NCBI GenBank assembly: GCA_036850595.1
Contig: CM072151.1
Span: 18,515,307 to 18,579,306, forward strand
Length of the DNA stretch: 64,000 bases
Source of the DNA: Rhyacichthys aspro
Taxonomy: Eukaryota; Chordata; Actinopteri; Gobiiformes; Rhyacichthyidae
Direction of reading: 5' to 3'
Position numbers and translations under genes: made by a program. Below, piece after piece: positions 1 to 12,100 of this stretch (its first letter is position 1; the number at the start of each line of letters is the position of its first letter). The notes below the pieces were generated by a model, which was not told the origin of the DNA, made no database searches, and was given only the letters and a program-made list of their open reading frames with translations.

Positions 1-812
1 ACAGGTAAGCTATCACTGGGAGAGGGACCGGCCCAAACAGGCAGAGCAGGGCTGGGCTTTCCACCCAGAGGCCTTGGAAGTGTTCACTGTGTTTATGTGG
101 CAGAGCCGGGGGTTTGGACTTTCACTGCCTCTCACCTCGGCGCAGTCACGAAAATACGGCAAAGGCGTACTCCACCTGCCGTGCACAAACCCAAAAGACT
201 GAAACAAGAAGGAAAAGTAAGTTTAAGTGCACAACCGAAATAAAAAACTCAAACTGAAGGGCTACACAAGTCAAAATGTTAAGCGCGTTTAGCGGCTGGA
301 CCGATAATAGCAAACATCTAGATTTGGCACACAAGCCTTAAGCTTGACGGTTTGAGCCACAATATTTATACTTAACGCACACATGCATAAAAGCAACACT
401 GTACTCTGAGCCAGAGGGCAAGGTGATGAAAAGATCCTCCGTGGGATTTCAAGCGCCTCGGACTCATAAGTCAACACCACAGATAAATATCAGGCCCAGC
501 TCCAGTTGTCATGGCAAGTGTCCCACATTGTCTCCGAGCGAACAAACAAATGTGCCGAGATTGCTCAATAGCCCCTGCAGGTTTGTCAGCCATCCATACT
601 TGCATCCATCCAGTGAGCCAGGGTAAGAGGCTGCGTTCACACTCTGGTCGAAAGTGGACAAATCAGCTTGGGTGTGATCAGATTCGTCAATCTAAACATA
701 AATTCTGAAGTTGCAATTCCAAGTGGGCACAATGAGACTGGTGTGCCCCCTGAGGACCAAAAAAGAAGACATGTTTACTATGATACACTAAGCTTTAGAT
801 AATGCTATAGTG

Positions 813-1122
813 CAGTGGTTCTCAAACTGTGGTATTAGTGCCATCAGTGGTTAGGGAGTCTGTGAGGTTTTGTACATTAAATTGAAATATTAAAATATCA
901 GGAAATCTAATTCTTTTGCTCTTGGACAATTATCTTTTTACATTCATTTTGGATTAACTATAGGCTACTGCTGTACAGATACCAGAAGTACACTTCTCTC
1001 ATTTCACTATAATCTCTCTATTATACTTCTTACTCTATATGATAACAGTACATAACAATAGGTGATACTAGAGCCAGGTATTTCAGAGATGGTGCTCATT
1101 GTGAAACGTTTGAGGATCACTG
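813..1122. mobile_element. Non-autonomous hAT-type DNA element (MITE)
   Basis: The element begins CAGTGGTTCTCAAAC and ends with GTTTGAGGATCACTG, giving 15-bp terminal inverted repeats that match at 13 of 15 positions. It is flanked by an 8-bp target duplication, ctatagtg on the left (805-812) and ctgtagtg on the right (1123-1130), 7 of 8 identical. An 8-bp duplication and a CAGNG...TTCTCAAAC terminus are typical of the hAT superfamily. The 310-bp interior is AT-rich with no transposase frame, so it would depend on an autonomous relative. The mismatches in the termini and target copies suggest an old insertion. It sits in a tprg1 intron. Confidence 0.8.
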
Positions 1123-4100
1123 CTGTAGTGTGTATATAGTCTCGCAATTGTATCACAATATAGATAAGAGATAAAAATATTAACAATGATACATGTTTGG
1201 TCATATTTGGTATGTATTCAAGCTTTTTTGGTCCAAGCAGTGGCCTTTTTTGGGAACTGCAAAGAATATAAAGACAATTTTAGCACAGCATGGTAGTAAT
1301 AGAATCAAATACAAAGCAGATTGATCATAAATTAATCATTAATTAATTAAGTAGGCACTTTTGTCATTTACTTACATTCTGCCAATGTCAGCATATACAG
1401 AGACAACTGACATGCTAACACAACCTGCAACTTACAGTACATTCTCTCTGCTGGGATATGGGTTGTTGTAAAAGAATATCTACGCTTAGTTTCTGACGGT
1501 TTCTAAGGGACTACAGGGAGATACAAAGTAGATATAGAGGATACAGACGTTTATTCTGGAGTTTGCTGAGAGCAGACGTGCTGCTTGTGTCTCTGTGCGC
1601 AAAGACAGAAGAATAAGATATAGAACAACCCCGGGTGGGACGTGATAGTGTTCACAAAAAGCACTGCTATGCGAATTTCACTTCAGACAAAGACATTTCA
1701 CAATAAGCATAATAAAACATAATAGCATTTTGGGAGATGAGGACCCCTTCAGGATAAGAGATCTGACAACACTTGAATCCATCTGTACTAAGGTGAAGGG
1801 TCTGAAAACATCCACAAAAAGCATCTAGACCCGTTCCTCTGTAGTGTAAATGTAGTCTAAGTGGAGGGCTTAGTTGCTGTACACAGTTCTCCTGTAATCT
1901 CCCTGACCGACTCACTCAAGTATTTACATTATTCATTACCGGGCGCCTCTTCTAACCTCTGAAGCCCAAAACGTACAGCCATGTGAAATGTCATGATGCA
2001 AACGCTGTGATATCATAGCTGCGGGCTGTTGGCAAAGATATTTCCACCTTCAAAAAAAAAAAGTGCGAGTCCACAAGCTGAGAGCTGCTCCCAAGGTGCA
2101 TGAATTTAGAGCAGCTTGCCCAAAACATTCAACATCTTTAGGTCTTTATTAATTTATACAGTACAGCCTTGAACCAGCCTCTGTGCACAGTCTGTTCTTG
2201 ATCTAAGCTTTGTTTTTGGAAAAGACTGCTACAGGTAAAACTGCAGTAGCAAACAAATCCGGTTATTTCCACCAATAGGACAAAAGGAATGACATTTAGT
2301 TTTATTCGCTGGCTGCTGTAGCTGTAAAATGACAGCTAAGGTCACATTTTTGGGACTAAATGTGGCCTTTAATCTTGTGGTTTAGAACTAGTGTTGCAGC
2401 TTTTGGAGCCGTTAAGAGAAACAGACACTAAATTTCCCATTTTTTAGTCAAGTGTGTTTTACAGTGTCAGTCTCTGGTTTCAAAATGCCCAGGAGGCCTT
2501 ATCCTATCATAGAACAACTGGAAACTCAAACTAAACAGGCTGTCTGTTTGGATCCCCTCTGGCTGTTACCGCGGTAACATCTTTTCCTGTTGGAGGTTTT
2601 GTCTGAGTCTCACAAAAAAAGATTGTAGACGCCTTAAAAAAATTAACAGAGAGGGCTGGTTCAACTGTAGAGTAGGTATTAGTTTGGAGATTCTGGTTGA
2701 AGAAGTGGAGCAATAGACACATAACAGGATGGATGTTATATTAAACAACATGGACCATCCCCTGCATTGGGCTTTTGAACAACAGAGCGCAGCCAGTGGA
2801 CGTCTGAGATCAGTGAGACTGAAAAAGGCTCTCTGCCAAAGAATGCTACACACTCTTGATGTTGTTTAAAAATGTGAAGAAAAGCGTAAGGTTTATAACA
2901 AGTAATTCAAATTATAAAGCTATATTTTTCTTTTTTGAACCTGAAAACACAAATGTGGTCTCCATCCCTATCCAAATGAATAAACATATCATCCTCTCTT
3001 TCCAGTTGTATTTGTGCTGCTGTTGTCTCCTCTCACTGAATCTCCAGTTCTGTTGTAAGCCTATAATTTCTGTGCCGTACTTAAGCTTGCACTCTACTAC
3101 AGTGACTTATGAAATCAGAGAGCTGCAGGTTGAAGTAACACATGCAAAGCAGTGTCTTACGTCAGACTTCACAATTCTGCTGCCTCATTATTCATGTGAC
3201 TGGCCGAGGGCAGTTTCCCACCAAACAGGAAACTTAACTCAGGACCCTATTTCCCCAAACAACTTGCAACAACTCAACCTTTTACAAAAACATACAATTT
3301 CTAGTCTGTTTTAGGAATAGAATCTCACTAATTCAATCCAGACTGTCTGACTTTGTCTGATTAGTCTTCATTAAAAAACAGCTGTAGCTCTGACAAGAGA
3401 ATCCTCTGTGGCTGCATCTTGTTTTATGCAAATAGTCTCTTAATCAGCTGCTTTGTGTTGACTGCCCTCTGCTGTTCGAAGGCTGTAGTGTGCACAGGTG
3501 TGGTCAGGAAGATTACGCTTCTGTATTTAGTGATGACTGACCTAACACTGTCCAAATATCAGGTGTAAAAGGATAGTCCAATATTTAGTATCAGTATTAC
3601 AAAGACTAAACCATGTAGTGCTGTAAATGGGGCCAGTCAAAAAATGATTCTGAACACGAATTCAATGTCAATTTAAATGTGGTCCATCAAAAAAAAGTAT
3701 AATTCCATAATATGCTCTTATTTCCACACAACATGACGACTGTAATGTAATATATATAACTGTGGGGACAACCCTAGATGTAGCACAATATAAAGCGAGG
3801 TCTGTGATGTTGGGCGTATCCCCAACTTTATATTTTTTACGTATCAAATAGGGCTTCTTTAAACATCCACACCCACCTTTTTCAGACAGGAATCAGAATT
3901 TGGACGATGTGCCGGGTAATTAGTTTGTCTAGACAGTTTGGAAAGAAGGCACTTAAAAACACAGCTTTCCCCACAGATGCTGCTCCACGCCGCGCTGCTG
4001 CTCCTCTCAGGGGCGCACCTGGAGGATGTGCGAAACAAAACAACAGCTTCTCCACTAAAAATACAGACGCTCCCTCAACACTCTCCACTGGCACCGTATG

Positions 4101-4823
4101 GGATCTGGGAAGACTGATAGGGGACACTATGGTGGTGGTAAACAACCTGCTCCAGACTGGGACTTCTGAAGGCCTGGGACAAAGGGGCGCGACAGTTTAA
4201 ACAAGAGTTAAACTGGTGAAAATCACATCAGTAAATCCAGATGATATGTCATACTTTCCCGTTATACACAAGGGGGAGCTGTAGCCGTTTGCCTGGCCTG
4301 ACTTTCCGGCTGTAACTCTGGATGACCCTGAAGCTGCCGTGACTCAGAGAAGCACATAAATATTTACATAACACGGCTGTATCATAAACTAGGCCCAACG
4401 CATGAGGAAATGAAGCGAGGAGTTGTCTCGGCCTATAGCAGAGTGCACACTGACATCAAGTGGTCAGACGACAACTGCCTGAATCATATCAACGTGCTCA
4501 TTCATGGAAATGATGTTTCTGTGTAAAATATGTTATGTTTTCTTTACTGTAACTGAGAATGTATGAATGAAATGGTTTTCTATTGCTAATCTTTTCTCAG
4601 CTGCTTTGTACAACTTTGACAATTGCTGGTTAATTGCAAACTGAAAGAGGGACAAATATTTATTCACACTCATATTAATTCCCTATGGGCAATTTAGTTT
4701 CACAAATTGACCTAAACATACAAGTCTTGGACAACGGAAGGAAGCTGGAGGGTCTATGGTGTATCCATAAGACAACAGTGTCAGTGTTATTGTCTTTCTA
4801 CGTTGTGTTTGAGTCCAAAATAT

Positions 4824-4920
4824 CAGTGATTCTCAAACTTTTCTCAAAGAATACCGCCTATATTTGTTTCTCTGAGTACCACCCAATCTGGGTTATATTA
4901 CTGGCCATAAGGTCAGTGTA
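4824..4920. mobile_element. hAT-like terminal fragment
   Basis: CAGTGATTCTCAAAC at 4824-4838 matches the inverted right terminus of the 813-1122 element at 14 of 15 bases and is followed by a 'gagtaccaccca' type stretch seen in fish hAT non-autonomous elements. I could not find a partner inverted terminus within about 1 kb, so this is a fragment or a decayed copy. The right boundary given is only a guess. Confidence 0.35.
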
Positions 4921-6392
4921 ATACTCAAAGGTTGTCCTAGTAAAATACAGGGGACAATGTATTCTAAATTATTTAAACTTCACTATATACACAGACATTA
5001 TAGTATTAAAAAAAATATGGTAATTGTTATTTTTGAATGACCACATTTTGGCAAAAGACAAAAGGCTGTAATGTCAAATCGATGGTCTCCTGTATGATTA
5101 AAATGGCATTTGGATCAGGTCACATTTGAATGACCAGACTTGAACATGTGACAGCAAAACAAGACAGAAGAAAAACAAGATAGAACAATTTTACTTTAAG
5201 CAAAAAGTATGAAAAATAAACATTCAAAGCTCTATAGAACCAAATAGATTCCACCATTAGTTCCATTACTTCTAGTTCCTGCAAAACACCTGGAGTGGAC
5301 TCACTAAACAGAGAGCTGACAAAGAGAGCACTGTGAGAGAAGCACATTGAGGTGTCACCGTTTTGCATGAAGTCTATGGACATTTCAAAACTAACGTGTT
5401 TTTCTAAACTTTTACAGTGAACTCATCATTTGACCTGTTCCACTGGGTTTGTTCACAGACAACGTGTCCCTAAAAGGCTACCATGCTCACAGGCTATATA
5501 AGGGAGTTGTGAGAGATCCTACTTTATTCACCTTTTAATTATTACCTAACGACTACCAACGCCAACTTTGCCACTGCATCTAACAGCATTTTTTTGGAGC
5601 ATGGATAATTCACAGTTACAGCTAAAAGTATTGTGTACGACTTTCCGTCAAAAAGAAGCCGGAGTGACCTAGGCAAAAAGGAGACACCTCCTGTGGGACA
5701 GACAGAGAGAGCAGTGAAGAATCAGACAGAAATAGGATATGTTTGAGGGTCTAGCCGTTCTTATTTGAAACCGTCTCTTTGCTGTTGCACTCCCGGGTGA
5801 CTTTCATGAGCGTTTTATGTATAATTCAATGTAATGTGCAGAGATAAAGCCTCCAATAAAGGCCGCGCTCACTAAGCTCTTCACAGCACATTACGTTTTA
5901 TTCATCAAATTAGTTTTAGTTGGTTTGGTATCCCCTGAGCCGTCTTTAAAAGGTTTAGATGAAAGGACAGCATTAATTTTTGCCACTAATCAGTTCGATG
6001 ACAGCTCCAAGTGACAGCTTTGCACTCCTTACCCCCAAAAATACTGCACACAATGATATCTGTGGCACTTTTTAAGCTGTGCGTTTTCATTTGTCCCTGT
6101 TTGCACTGATCCTTTGCAGGCGTCCTATTCGCTGTTTAGCATTTGTGGGCTGCCCTGCCGTCCCTGATAAACAAACATTAGCACTGGTACGACTGGCAAA
6201 AGCACATATGTTCCTATTCAATGTTATGTTATGGAGCAGAATTAACATATACTTTATTTAACCGAAGTAATTTGTCAAAGCAGGGCTTGGCTAAATTAAT
6301 TTGTGGCTAACTTAGCTTCTCACAGCCCTTGCAATAGCCTCTAGACTGTCTACTTCCAGTCCAACAACATATTTAAATCTGATTAGCTTGAC

Positions 6393-7110
6393 CAGTCATG
6401 ACTGACAAAGACCACTTGCTGCTATCAACTGATGGGACAGTTGCTGAAATAGTCTGAAACAGTCTGCTTTGTCACTTATTAGTCAACATCTGTGTTATTC
6501 TCCTACGCCTTCTTAGATCCTTGGGGATTTCAGGTTTCTTGTCTGGAAGGCTTACGCGCTACAGTGCTAGCAGTTGTTCACATATATAAACAATGGCGTA
6601 ACACATCACAGAGAGATAAACAAATGCCAACAGCTGTATTTTCATCCATATATTAAATCTAGAGTCTACAGTTTCAAAAAATACAACAAAAACAATTCAG
6701 CAAAACTGGTACAACTAGTAAAATCACATTATAAGGAAAGTCAATATACAGGTTGCTAGCTCCATTTTTATAAAAACCATCAGGAAAAAGTTATTTCCAT
6801 TCAAGTTCAAAATGTTGCCTTCGTGATCAGCTTTTTCACTTGCTAGCCTTGATGTTACAGCCCCATCACAAAACTGCAAAGACCACTGGCTGCTATAAAC
6901 TTAAGGAACAGTTTACGCCATCCTTTGTTGAAGTCAGTATCTGTGTTGTTCTCCTACTCTTCCTCAAATCTTTGGAGATGTCAGGTTTCTTGCCTGGCAG
7001 ACTTGTGCTCTGCGGGGCTAGCAGTTGTTCCCTCCAAAAGAAAATGCGGTAACCAATGCAAACATGTTTTCTCTGAGATATTAACAGAAAACAGCTCTAT
7101 TTTCATTCAA
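6393..7110. repeat. Diverged tandem duplication, about 0.45-kb offset
   Basis: Two collinear copies can be aligned by eye: about 6393-6650 and about 6869-7110. Shared blocks in order are caaagaccac(t/g)tgctgctat..., atctgtgtt(a/g)ttctcctac, tcaggtttcttg(t/c)ctgg, gctagcagttgttc and aacagct(g/c)tattttcat. Offsets are 471 at the first block and 451 at the gctagcag block, so small indels separate them. The copies have diverged noticeably, so the duplication is old. No transposon termini were identified. It is either a local duplication within the tprg1 intron or two copies of an unrecognised interspersed repeat. Confidence 0.6.
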
Positions 7111-7871
7111 GAAAAGAATAAAAATGGAACTGTCTTCAATGATCAGGTGAAAATATAACAATTATACAAAACAACAAAAAAAACACCTTCAGCTGTTTTT
7201 TAGCCTTGATTTTCTTTTTGTCTTGATTCTCAACTTGAGTGAAATTAAAAATAGCTATATATTTTGAGTAAAGAGGTTTCACTTTATAGCAAAAATAGCT
7301 TGATGCAGTTTGTTTGCATATATTTGATAACAGCCACCTAGCTAACTACTTCATTTCTGACACTGTGAAATATTTTTCTTTGGTTGTACGATTTTGAGAT
7401 CACTCAGACTTTTTAACATGTGTGACGTGCAGTCGTCTATTTAAAGCTACGACATACCATTTTGCCACCACTATAATGAATCGCTTGTCAGTAATGGCCA
7501 CAACTGCAGAGCGGGAGCTTTACAGAGAGCTGATGTCATCCAAACCTGTGCCATTGTACAATTTTTACTTCTAAAGGGTTTTGAATGGAATTATGCCTTT
7601 GTGAACTGAATGGGAGCACAGGGCGGATAATTGGGGCTAATACTTGTAATTCTCCAAGAAGACTTTTCAAATTTGGTGAAGTCATAATCACACAAAGAGC
7701 AATTTTAAAGCACTTACTGAAATGGCTAAAAATGAAACCAGAGACACTTCAGGATGTTCTGCAGAAGATGTCATTAACAGGATCCACTTTACAGAAATGT
7801 GGTTATCATTTACCATGAAGCCTTTGACTTTTCAGGCCTGGAGGTAAGAGCTGGATGTGAAAGTCACTTAC

Positions 7872-8048
7872 TTAAGTACAGAGTATCTTGGGAAGGTGAA
7901 GTTGCCCTGAGAGATTCGGTCCACGAAGTGTAGGGGAATCCTCTGCAGTTGCTCACAGTTGTACATGAGGAAGTCGTACTTGAAAACCAGGAGGGAGTTT
8001 TCTGAGACGATGACAAGGCGCTCTTTTTCGTTGTTCCAGTGGTCTACT
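7872..8048 (-). CDS. tprg1: tprg1 coding exon 3 (hSac2 domain core)
   Basis: Tumor protein p63-regulated gene 1 protein, hSac2-domain family (with TPRG1L/Mover). The exon starts after tttttttcag at 8049-8050 and ends at a gtaagt donor (7866-7871). It carries one base completing a Glu codon, 58 full codons and two leftover bases. The peptide opens VDHWNNEKERLVIVSENSLL and continues VFKYDFLMYNCEQLQRIPLH and FTFPRYSVL. The VDHWNNEKER motif is the family hallmark. The LQRIPL...FTFP run resembles TPRG1 more than TPRG1L, which reads differently there. The neighbouring lpp gene in the same orientation supports tprg1. The rest of the domain is in exons outside the window, so the protein seen here is incomplete, not broken. 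The molecular role of TPRG1 is poorly known; the human gene was found as a p63-responsive gene, and the paralogue Mover is a presynaptic vesicle protein. Confidence 0.93.
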
Positions 8049-9640
8049 CTGAAAAAAAAGTACAGCTGATTAAATCTGGGTTTGACAGTATGTTCCCAAA
8101 CAGCTATATTTTCAAATGTACTTAGGCCTTTAAATCTTTGAATCTCACTGTGAGGGGTAGTTTGATGTTACTTTGTGAAGTTAATACAAAAAACATTTAT
8201 GACAAAGATGCTGGATTATGCACTGTAAAAGCTTGCTATTTCCAAAAGAGCCTTTGGCAAAGATCTACAATATGCATGCAAGCATCTCTGAATCCCAGAA
8301 AACAATGCAGAGAAATATAAACACTACCTGTGCCATGTCTGAAGCATTTGTGTTATTTGTTTTTCATAAATTCCTTTGATTAGCCGTGAAGAGTGTTAAC
8401 TCTTGGTGGCACTGATTCTCTTCAAGTGACTTCTTTCAGTCCACTGAGCGGGTGCACGTGGCCACTTCAGAGGGAAAACCTTCTGATTACTGCTGGCAGC
8501 CCTCGGCCAAAAACCCCAGTTCACTGAACAGCCACGGCATCATGGGAGAGATGTGCGTGAAGAGCTCAGTCTGTGCTAATGAAATGAGAGAACCTTGAGT
8601 GAGCACAGGCCTTTGTGGACAGCACAGAGGTGGACGGGTCGTTTATCTGACGTGCTCCTGGCTCCACACTTTGACACAACAACACAACACTTGGTCTGAA
8701 GAGTTGAGCATCTCCTTTGAAAGTTCTGCTCAAATGAACTGGAAGACTTTGTATTGTCTAATCTAATGTTTAGTAACTACAATGTATAATACGCCAAACA
8801 GGTTAAACATTTGATAAATAGAACAATGTAGTATATGATTATTCAATTTACATAATGGTATACAATAATATCATTTGACTTTAGAAAGCTAGCGCCTCTG
8901 CCAACGTCAGAGAATCCACATTTGAGGCATTTTCCTCCATTCAGCTGTAGTGACATTAGTCACAGGCCGTTCCCCCGGGGGCAGCTTCAGCATCAGCGTC
9001 ACTGAATTACCATATAATGCACTTAGGTTGTGTTGTAAAAATCCTACAGCAGCTTCTGCAGTGACGATTACTGCAGGCCAAATGTAGGACAAATGTAAAG
9101 TGTGTTGGACAGAGCTGCATAAATGGAATGTATTATTCATTCTCACATGGCCAGCCTTTTAAATGTTTCCTGAAAGCTTGCGCTGGAGTGATACAAGCTG
9201 ACATCTCAAAGTGCATTTGGTAATGTCCTGCAGTCACTTCATTTTGCTCTCTGTTCCAGTCAGTTAGATCATTTGCTCTGAGCTGACTAAGCTCATGTTC
9301 TTGGAGTATAGAGAAAGGTTCATTAAGGCCATGCAAGACTGTATCACAACTAAACTTTTTTTTATGTAAAGACTTTATCTCCTTAATTTGATTTAACTCA
9401 ATTTACTTATAAAGTCCAGTATGACAATAACAAATGCTGCAAAGGGCTTTACAAAAACAAAAGGCAACAAATAGGGTCTAAGACAACATCCCCTGTCCTT
9501 ACACCCTCCATCAAGGTGAGGAAAAACAAAAAGAAAAACAGCTGGAGAAAAAAGAGAAACCTTAAGCAGAGCCACAGAAGGAGGGATCCACTCCCTTTAA
9601 ATGTGAACGTGTGTAATAGAACTTTAAATCATGAACTCAC
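8049..9640 (-). other. tprg1: tprg1 intron 2
   Basis: A 1.59-kb intron between coding exons 2 and 3. The donor is gtgagt (9635-9640 read on the minus strand) and the acceptor tttttttttcag. I see no gene, transposon terminus or long repeat in it. An open frame at 8907-9146 on the minus strand has no recognisable domain. Confidence 0.85.
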
Positions 9641-9732
9641 TCTGCCATCAGCCACACGCCGTGAACACTGCCATCCGTCTCTTTATTCACCAGAGTTGTG
9701 ATGTCTGTGATGGCCTGATGCAGAGTGCCAGG
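9641..9732 (-). CDS. tprg1: tprg1 coding exon 2
   Basis: A 92-nt exon of 30 codons plus two bases. It starts after the acceptor ctcctcag (AG at 9733-9734) and ends at a consensus gtgagt donor. The peptide is PGTLHQAITDITTLVNKETD followed by GSVHGVWLMA, and the split codon GA|A gives the Glu that precedes VDHW in the next exon. The pattern RPG(S/T)(I/L)xxA(I/V)...(Q/H)GVWL is conserved in TPRG1 and TPRG1L and marks the start of the hSac2-type region. Phases at both borders agree with the neighbouring exons (phase 0 in, phase 2 out), which confirms the splice choice. Confidence 0.92.
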
Positions 9733-10817
9733 CTGAGGAGACAAAATTGCACGGGTGTCACTTTCTAATTTGCCTTAGTGACAGTCACAGTGCACACAAA
9801 GAGTGCTTAGAGGGTGATCTTTCATGCTGACATACAGCTGGGACTACCCTGACTAAATGACAAACAAAATACACGAAACATGATGCTGCTGCATGTTTGA
9901 GAGTGACTGCAAATGAATAATACAGAGTCTGTGTCCTCTCTGGATAAATCTCAGGTATCTGATAACACTAGAGGTAGTAACATTCACATCAGACTTTTTG
10001 CTTTATTGTCTCACTGCCATATTGAGGCACTTCAAACAGAGGGAACTGGCTGTCAGACTATAACCATGGCCAGGCTACATTTTGTGTGTCACAAGTCAAA
10101 GTTCCCAAAGCCTGCTTCAATGTACACTCCCATTGTTACACTAGCAGTATTCACTTTACTGTTGACACTGTGTCAAGACACCCGCTGATTCACAACAGTG
10201 GAATTTATTGGCCATACTGCATTTTGTTTCTGATGAATAAACAATAGGCCACTTGTATTGCTTGTGATTATGTCCTGTTTTCTTTGACTCTACCTACTGC
10301 CTAACGCCTACCTTATTTATGTGTAAATCACTTTAATAAAAAAAATAATATATGTGCATGCGTAGTGTTGTGTGTAGTATGAATGGGCAAAATCTTTAGA
10401 AAACAATGACACAGACTACTGATTAGTTGTGAAAACCCAATATCATGATAAAAATGAGTCCCCACACAAACAGTTTTAAATGAAAATGCATTACTGTGTA
10501 TTTAATCTTAAAAATAAGAAAATATTACTGTCTTTGGTTCCATCCCTCACAAATATTAGACTATATGTCTCTTTTAGAAATCATGAGAATATAAATCACA
10601 GTCTTTGTTTGTATAATCCATCACAGACGTATCATGGCAACGGCCCTGACTCCAGTTCTTATTCATTTATTAATTGTGATTACTATTTTATATTATGCCT
10701 ACAGCCTGCACTTTAAAAATGAGCTACATATTTGGTGATGTGATGTTAGGCTATTACCCAAACTTCAATTTAGCAGAGAAAAAAAGTTGTAATTGAGGAA
10801 AATGCTTAAGCCTTTAC
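9733..10817 (-). other. tprg1: tprg1 intron 1 (between coding exons 1 and 2)
   Basis: A 1.09-kb phase-0 intron with donor gtaaag and acceptor ctcctcag. It is AT-rich. I see no transposon or exon in it, and the open frames on the plus strand (for example 9913-10188) look like chance. Confidence 0.85.
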
Positions 10818-11042
10818 CCTCAACACGAAGAACCTCTTCATCTTGAACAGGTTGAGAGTGGAGTCTCCGGGCAGGACGATGGTGTTGGAGCGGGGCTGCT
10901 GGGGCTCTGCAGGCCGCTCTTTGCTCTCCACTGTGGCGGCAGGAGTCTGAGTCTCCTTCGGGTCTTCCACGGAGCTCAGTGGATGCTGGATCTCCTCACC
11001 TGTTGCTGCTGCTGCCGCCTCCTCCTCGGTGTCCACCATCAT
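10818..11042 (-). CDS. tprg1: tprg1 coding exon 1 (start codon, acidic/Ala-rich N-terminus)
   Basis: The exon encodes 75 residues starting MMVDTEEEAAAAATGEE and ending LNLFKMKRFFVLR, followed by a gtaaag donor. Two ATG codons lie in tandem; I take the first (A at -3), but the second has A at -3 and G at +4 and may be used instead. The first 60 residues are low complexity (Glu, Ala, Pro, Gln) and probably disordered. Only the last ten (KMKRFFVLR) belong to the conserved part, where the family has a (K/R)-x-(F/Y)F-x-x-R motif just before the exon border. Variable N-termini are usual in TPRG1 and TPRG1L. A pyrimidine-rich tract and AG lie just upstream of the ATG, so a non-coding exon probably precedes it. 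Confidence 0.9.
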
Positions 11043-11320
11043 TTTGCCAAGTGTCGTCTGCTACACCTCCAGAGAGAAGGAGAAAGGGGAAAATGAAAAA
11101 GTTTGTCGGAACTTTTCTTTAACGTAAGTACGCGATTGTGACTCCGTCGTGGAGGCGCTTATTAGCTTTACCCACAAGCTAATTTTGCTCCGTTGAAATG
11201 GCCGCTGTTGTTATTTCGACAAAAACTGTATATACTCACGAATTATTATGGCCGCGAGGAAATGTAAAGTAGAAAGCAACAGGTGCACAACTTCCTTGTT
11301 CCGTGTAAAACATGATTAAT
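11043..11320 (-). promoter_or_regulatory. tprg1: Probable tprg1 5' UTR, first intron and promoter
   Basis: Reading the minus strand upstream of the ATG, a pyrimidine-rich stretch (11063-11100) ends in gtgtag|cag, a good 3' splice site that would leave 15 to 18 nt of 5' UTR on coding exon 1. Further upstream a gtgagta donor lies at 11233-11239, so a short non-coding exon could end at 11240 with a 0.18-kb intron. Just beyond are two GGAA cores (acacGGAAcaaGGAAGttg on the minus strand, about 11295-11312), which are ETS-type sites common in TATA-less vertebrate promoters, and the sequence is richer in CpG than its surroundings. Sites are seen directly; the transcription start is inferred. Confidence 0.4.
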
Positions 11321-12036
11321 GGGCGTAGACTTCGTCCTGTGCTCGGTTGGCACCTGCAGCCTCATCTGATTTATCATGTAGGCTAGCATGAGGTTACAGA
11401 GGTTAACCCCACACAGTTTAACGATTAATACAACATTTTACACTATTAATTGTTCAAATGAAACATTTGCTACACTGTAACAATTTTTCTTTATTAATAC
11501 TAAATTTCCAGACATTTTTTTAGTTCATTTTGACCATTTGTTTATCGTTTTATTGCTAGGAACTTAACTCAAGCTAACTTTCAAACATTTGTTCCCCCCA
11601 AGCTTTACTTTTATAAAACTGATGCATATTTCAGTGTTGAGAGGGGTAGAAATTGAATGAGAGGCTTGAAATGTTAAACTTCATAGACTCTCTTTGTTAT
11701 TAGTCTAATTAACATGTCAATATTATAATGTAAGTGTTAATTACTGAGAGTTAATCACTCACTGATCTGAACAGGAGTAGATCTTAAAGCAGAAATGAGC
11801 TGTTTAAAATACTAACCTAGAAAACACACCAGAATATTATTTACTGTATTTATACTTTAAGGCACTCTCAACCATTTGATATTAATGCAGGCCTAGTTCT
11901 AGTTCACTTGAACATTTGGGCTCATTGTCCCCCAGACAAACATTACAAACATTCATAAGCTATTCCCAGTTTTTGCCAACTTCAATATTGACTTGAATTC
12001 TGCATCTTTACCAAGCCTGTTAGCCAGGTAAGTCTG

Positions 12037-12100
12037 TTATTTATTTATTTATTTATTTATTTATTCATTCATTCATTCATTCATTCATTCATTCATTCAT
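12037..12100. repeat. Compound tetranucleotide microsatellite (TTAT)7(TCAT)9
   Basis: Seven perfect TTAT units (12037-12064) run directly into nine perfect TCAT units (12065-12100). The single-base difference between the units suggests that one expanded from the other. Confidence 0.97.

Larger units (their letters stand above)
1..7871 (-). other. tprg1: tprg1 intron 3 (partial, continues left of window)
   Basis: This is the region downstream of the third tprg1 coding exon on the minus strand. I searched it by eye on the minus strand for the expected next exon (the hSac2 continuation with the RWNPW-type and YATFTEHP-type motifs of the family) and found none, so the remaining exons should lie to the left of base 1. 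The stretch is AT-rich. It holds a hAT-type element at 813-1122, a solo hAT-like terminus at 4824, a diverged tandem duplication at about 6393-7110 and a short motif shared with 26.2 kb. Open frames such as 2856-3314 (plus) and the two-strand open region 3882-4200 show no recognisable domain, and I do not call them genes. Outside these items I see nothing definable. Confidence 0.6.

Noticed and set aside
1..30. acag|gtaagc at the very start looks like a plus-strand splice donor
   Set aside because: No plus-strand exon can be read before it in this window, and the locus is covered by tprg1 on the other strand.
2856..3314. 152-codon plus-strand open frame in the tprg1 intron
   Set aside because: Composition is AT-driven (Asn, Ser, Leu, Phe runs) with no recognisable domain and no splice or promoter context.
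3882..4200. Open frames on both strands (97 codons plus, 87 codons minus) over a GC-rich patch
   Set aside because: The two are mirror consequences of the same GC-rich words (gctgctccacgccgcgctgctgctcc). No domain and no exon borders.
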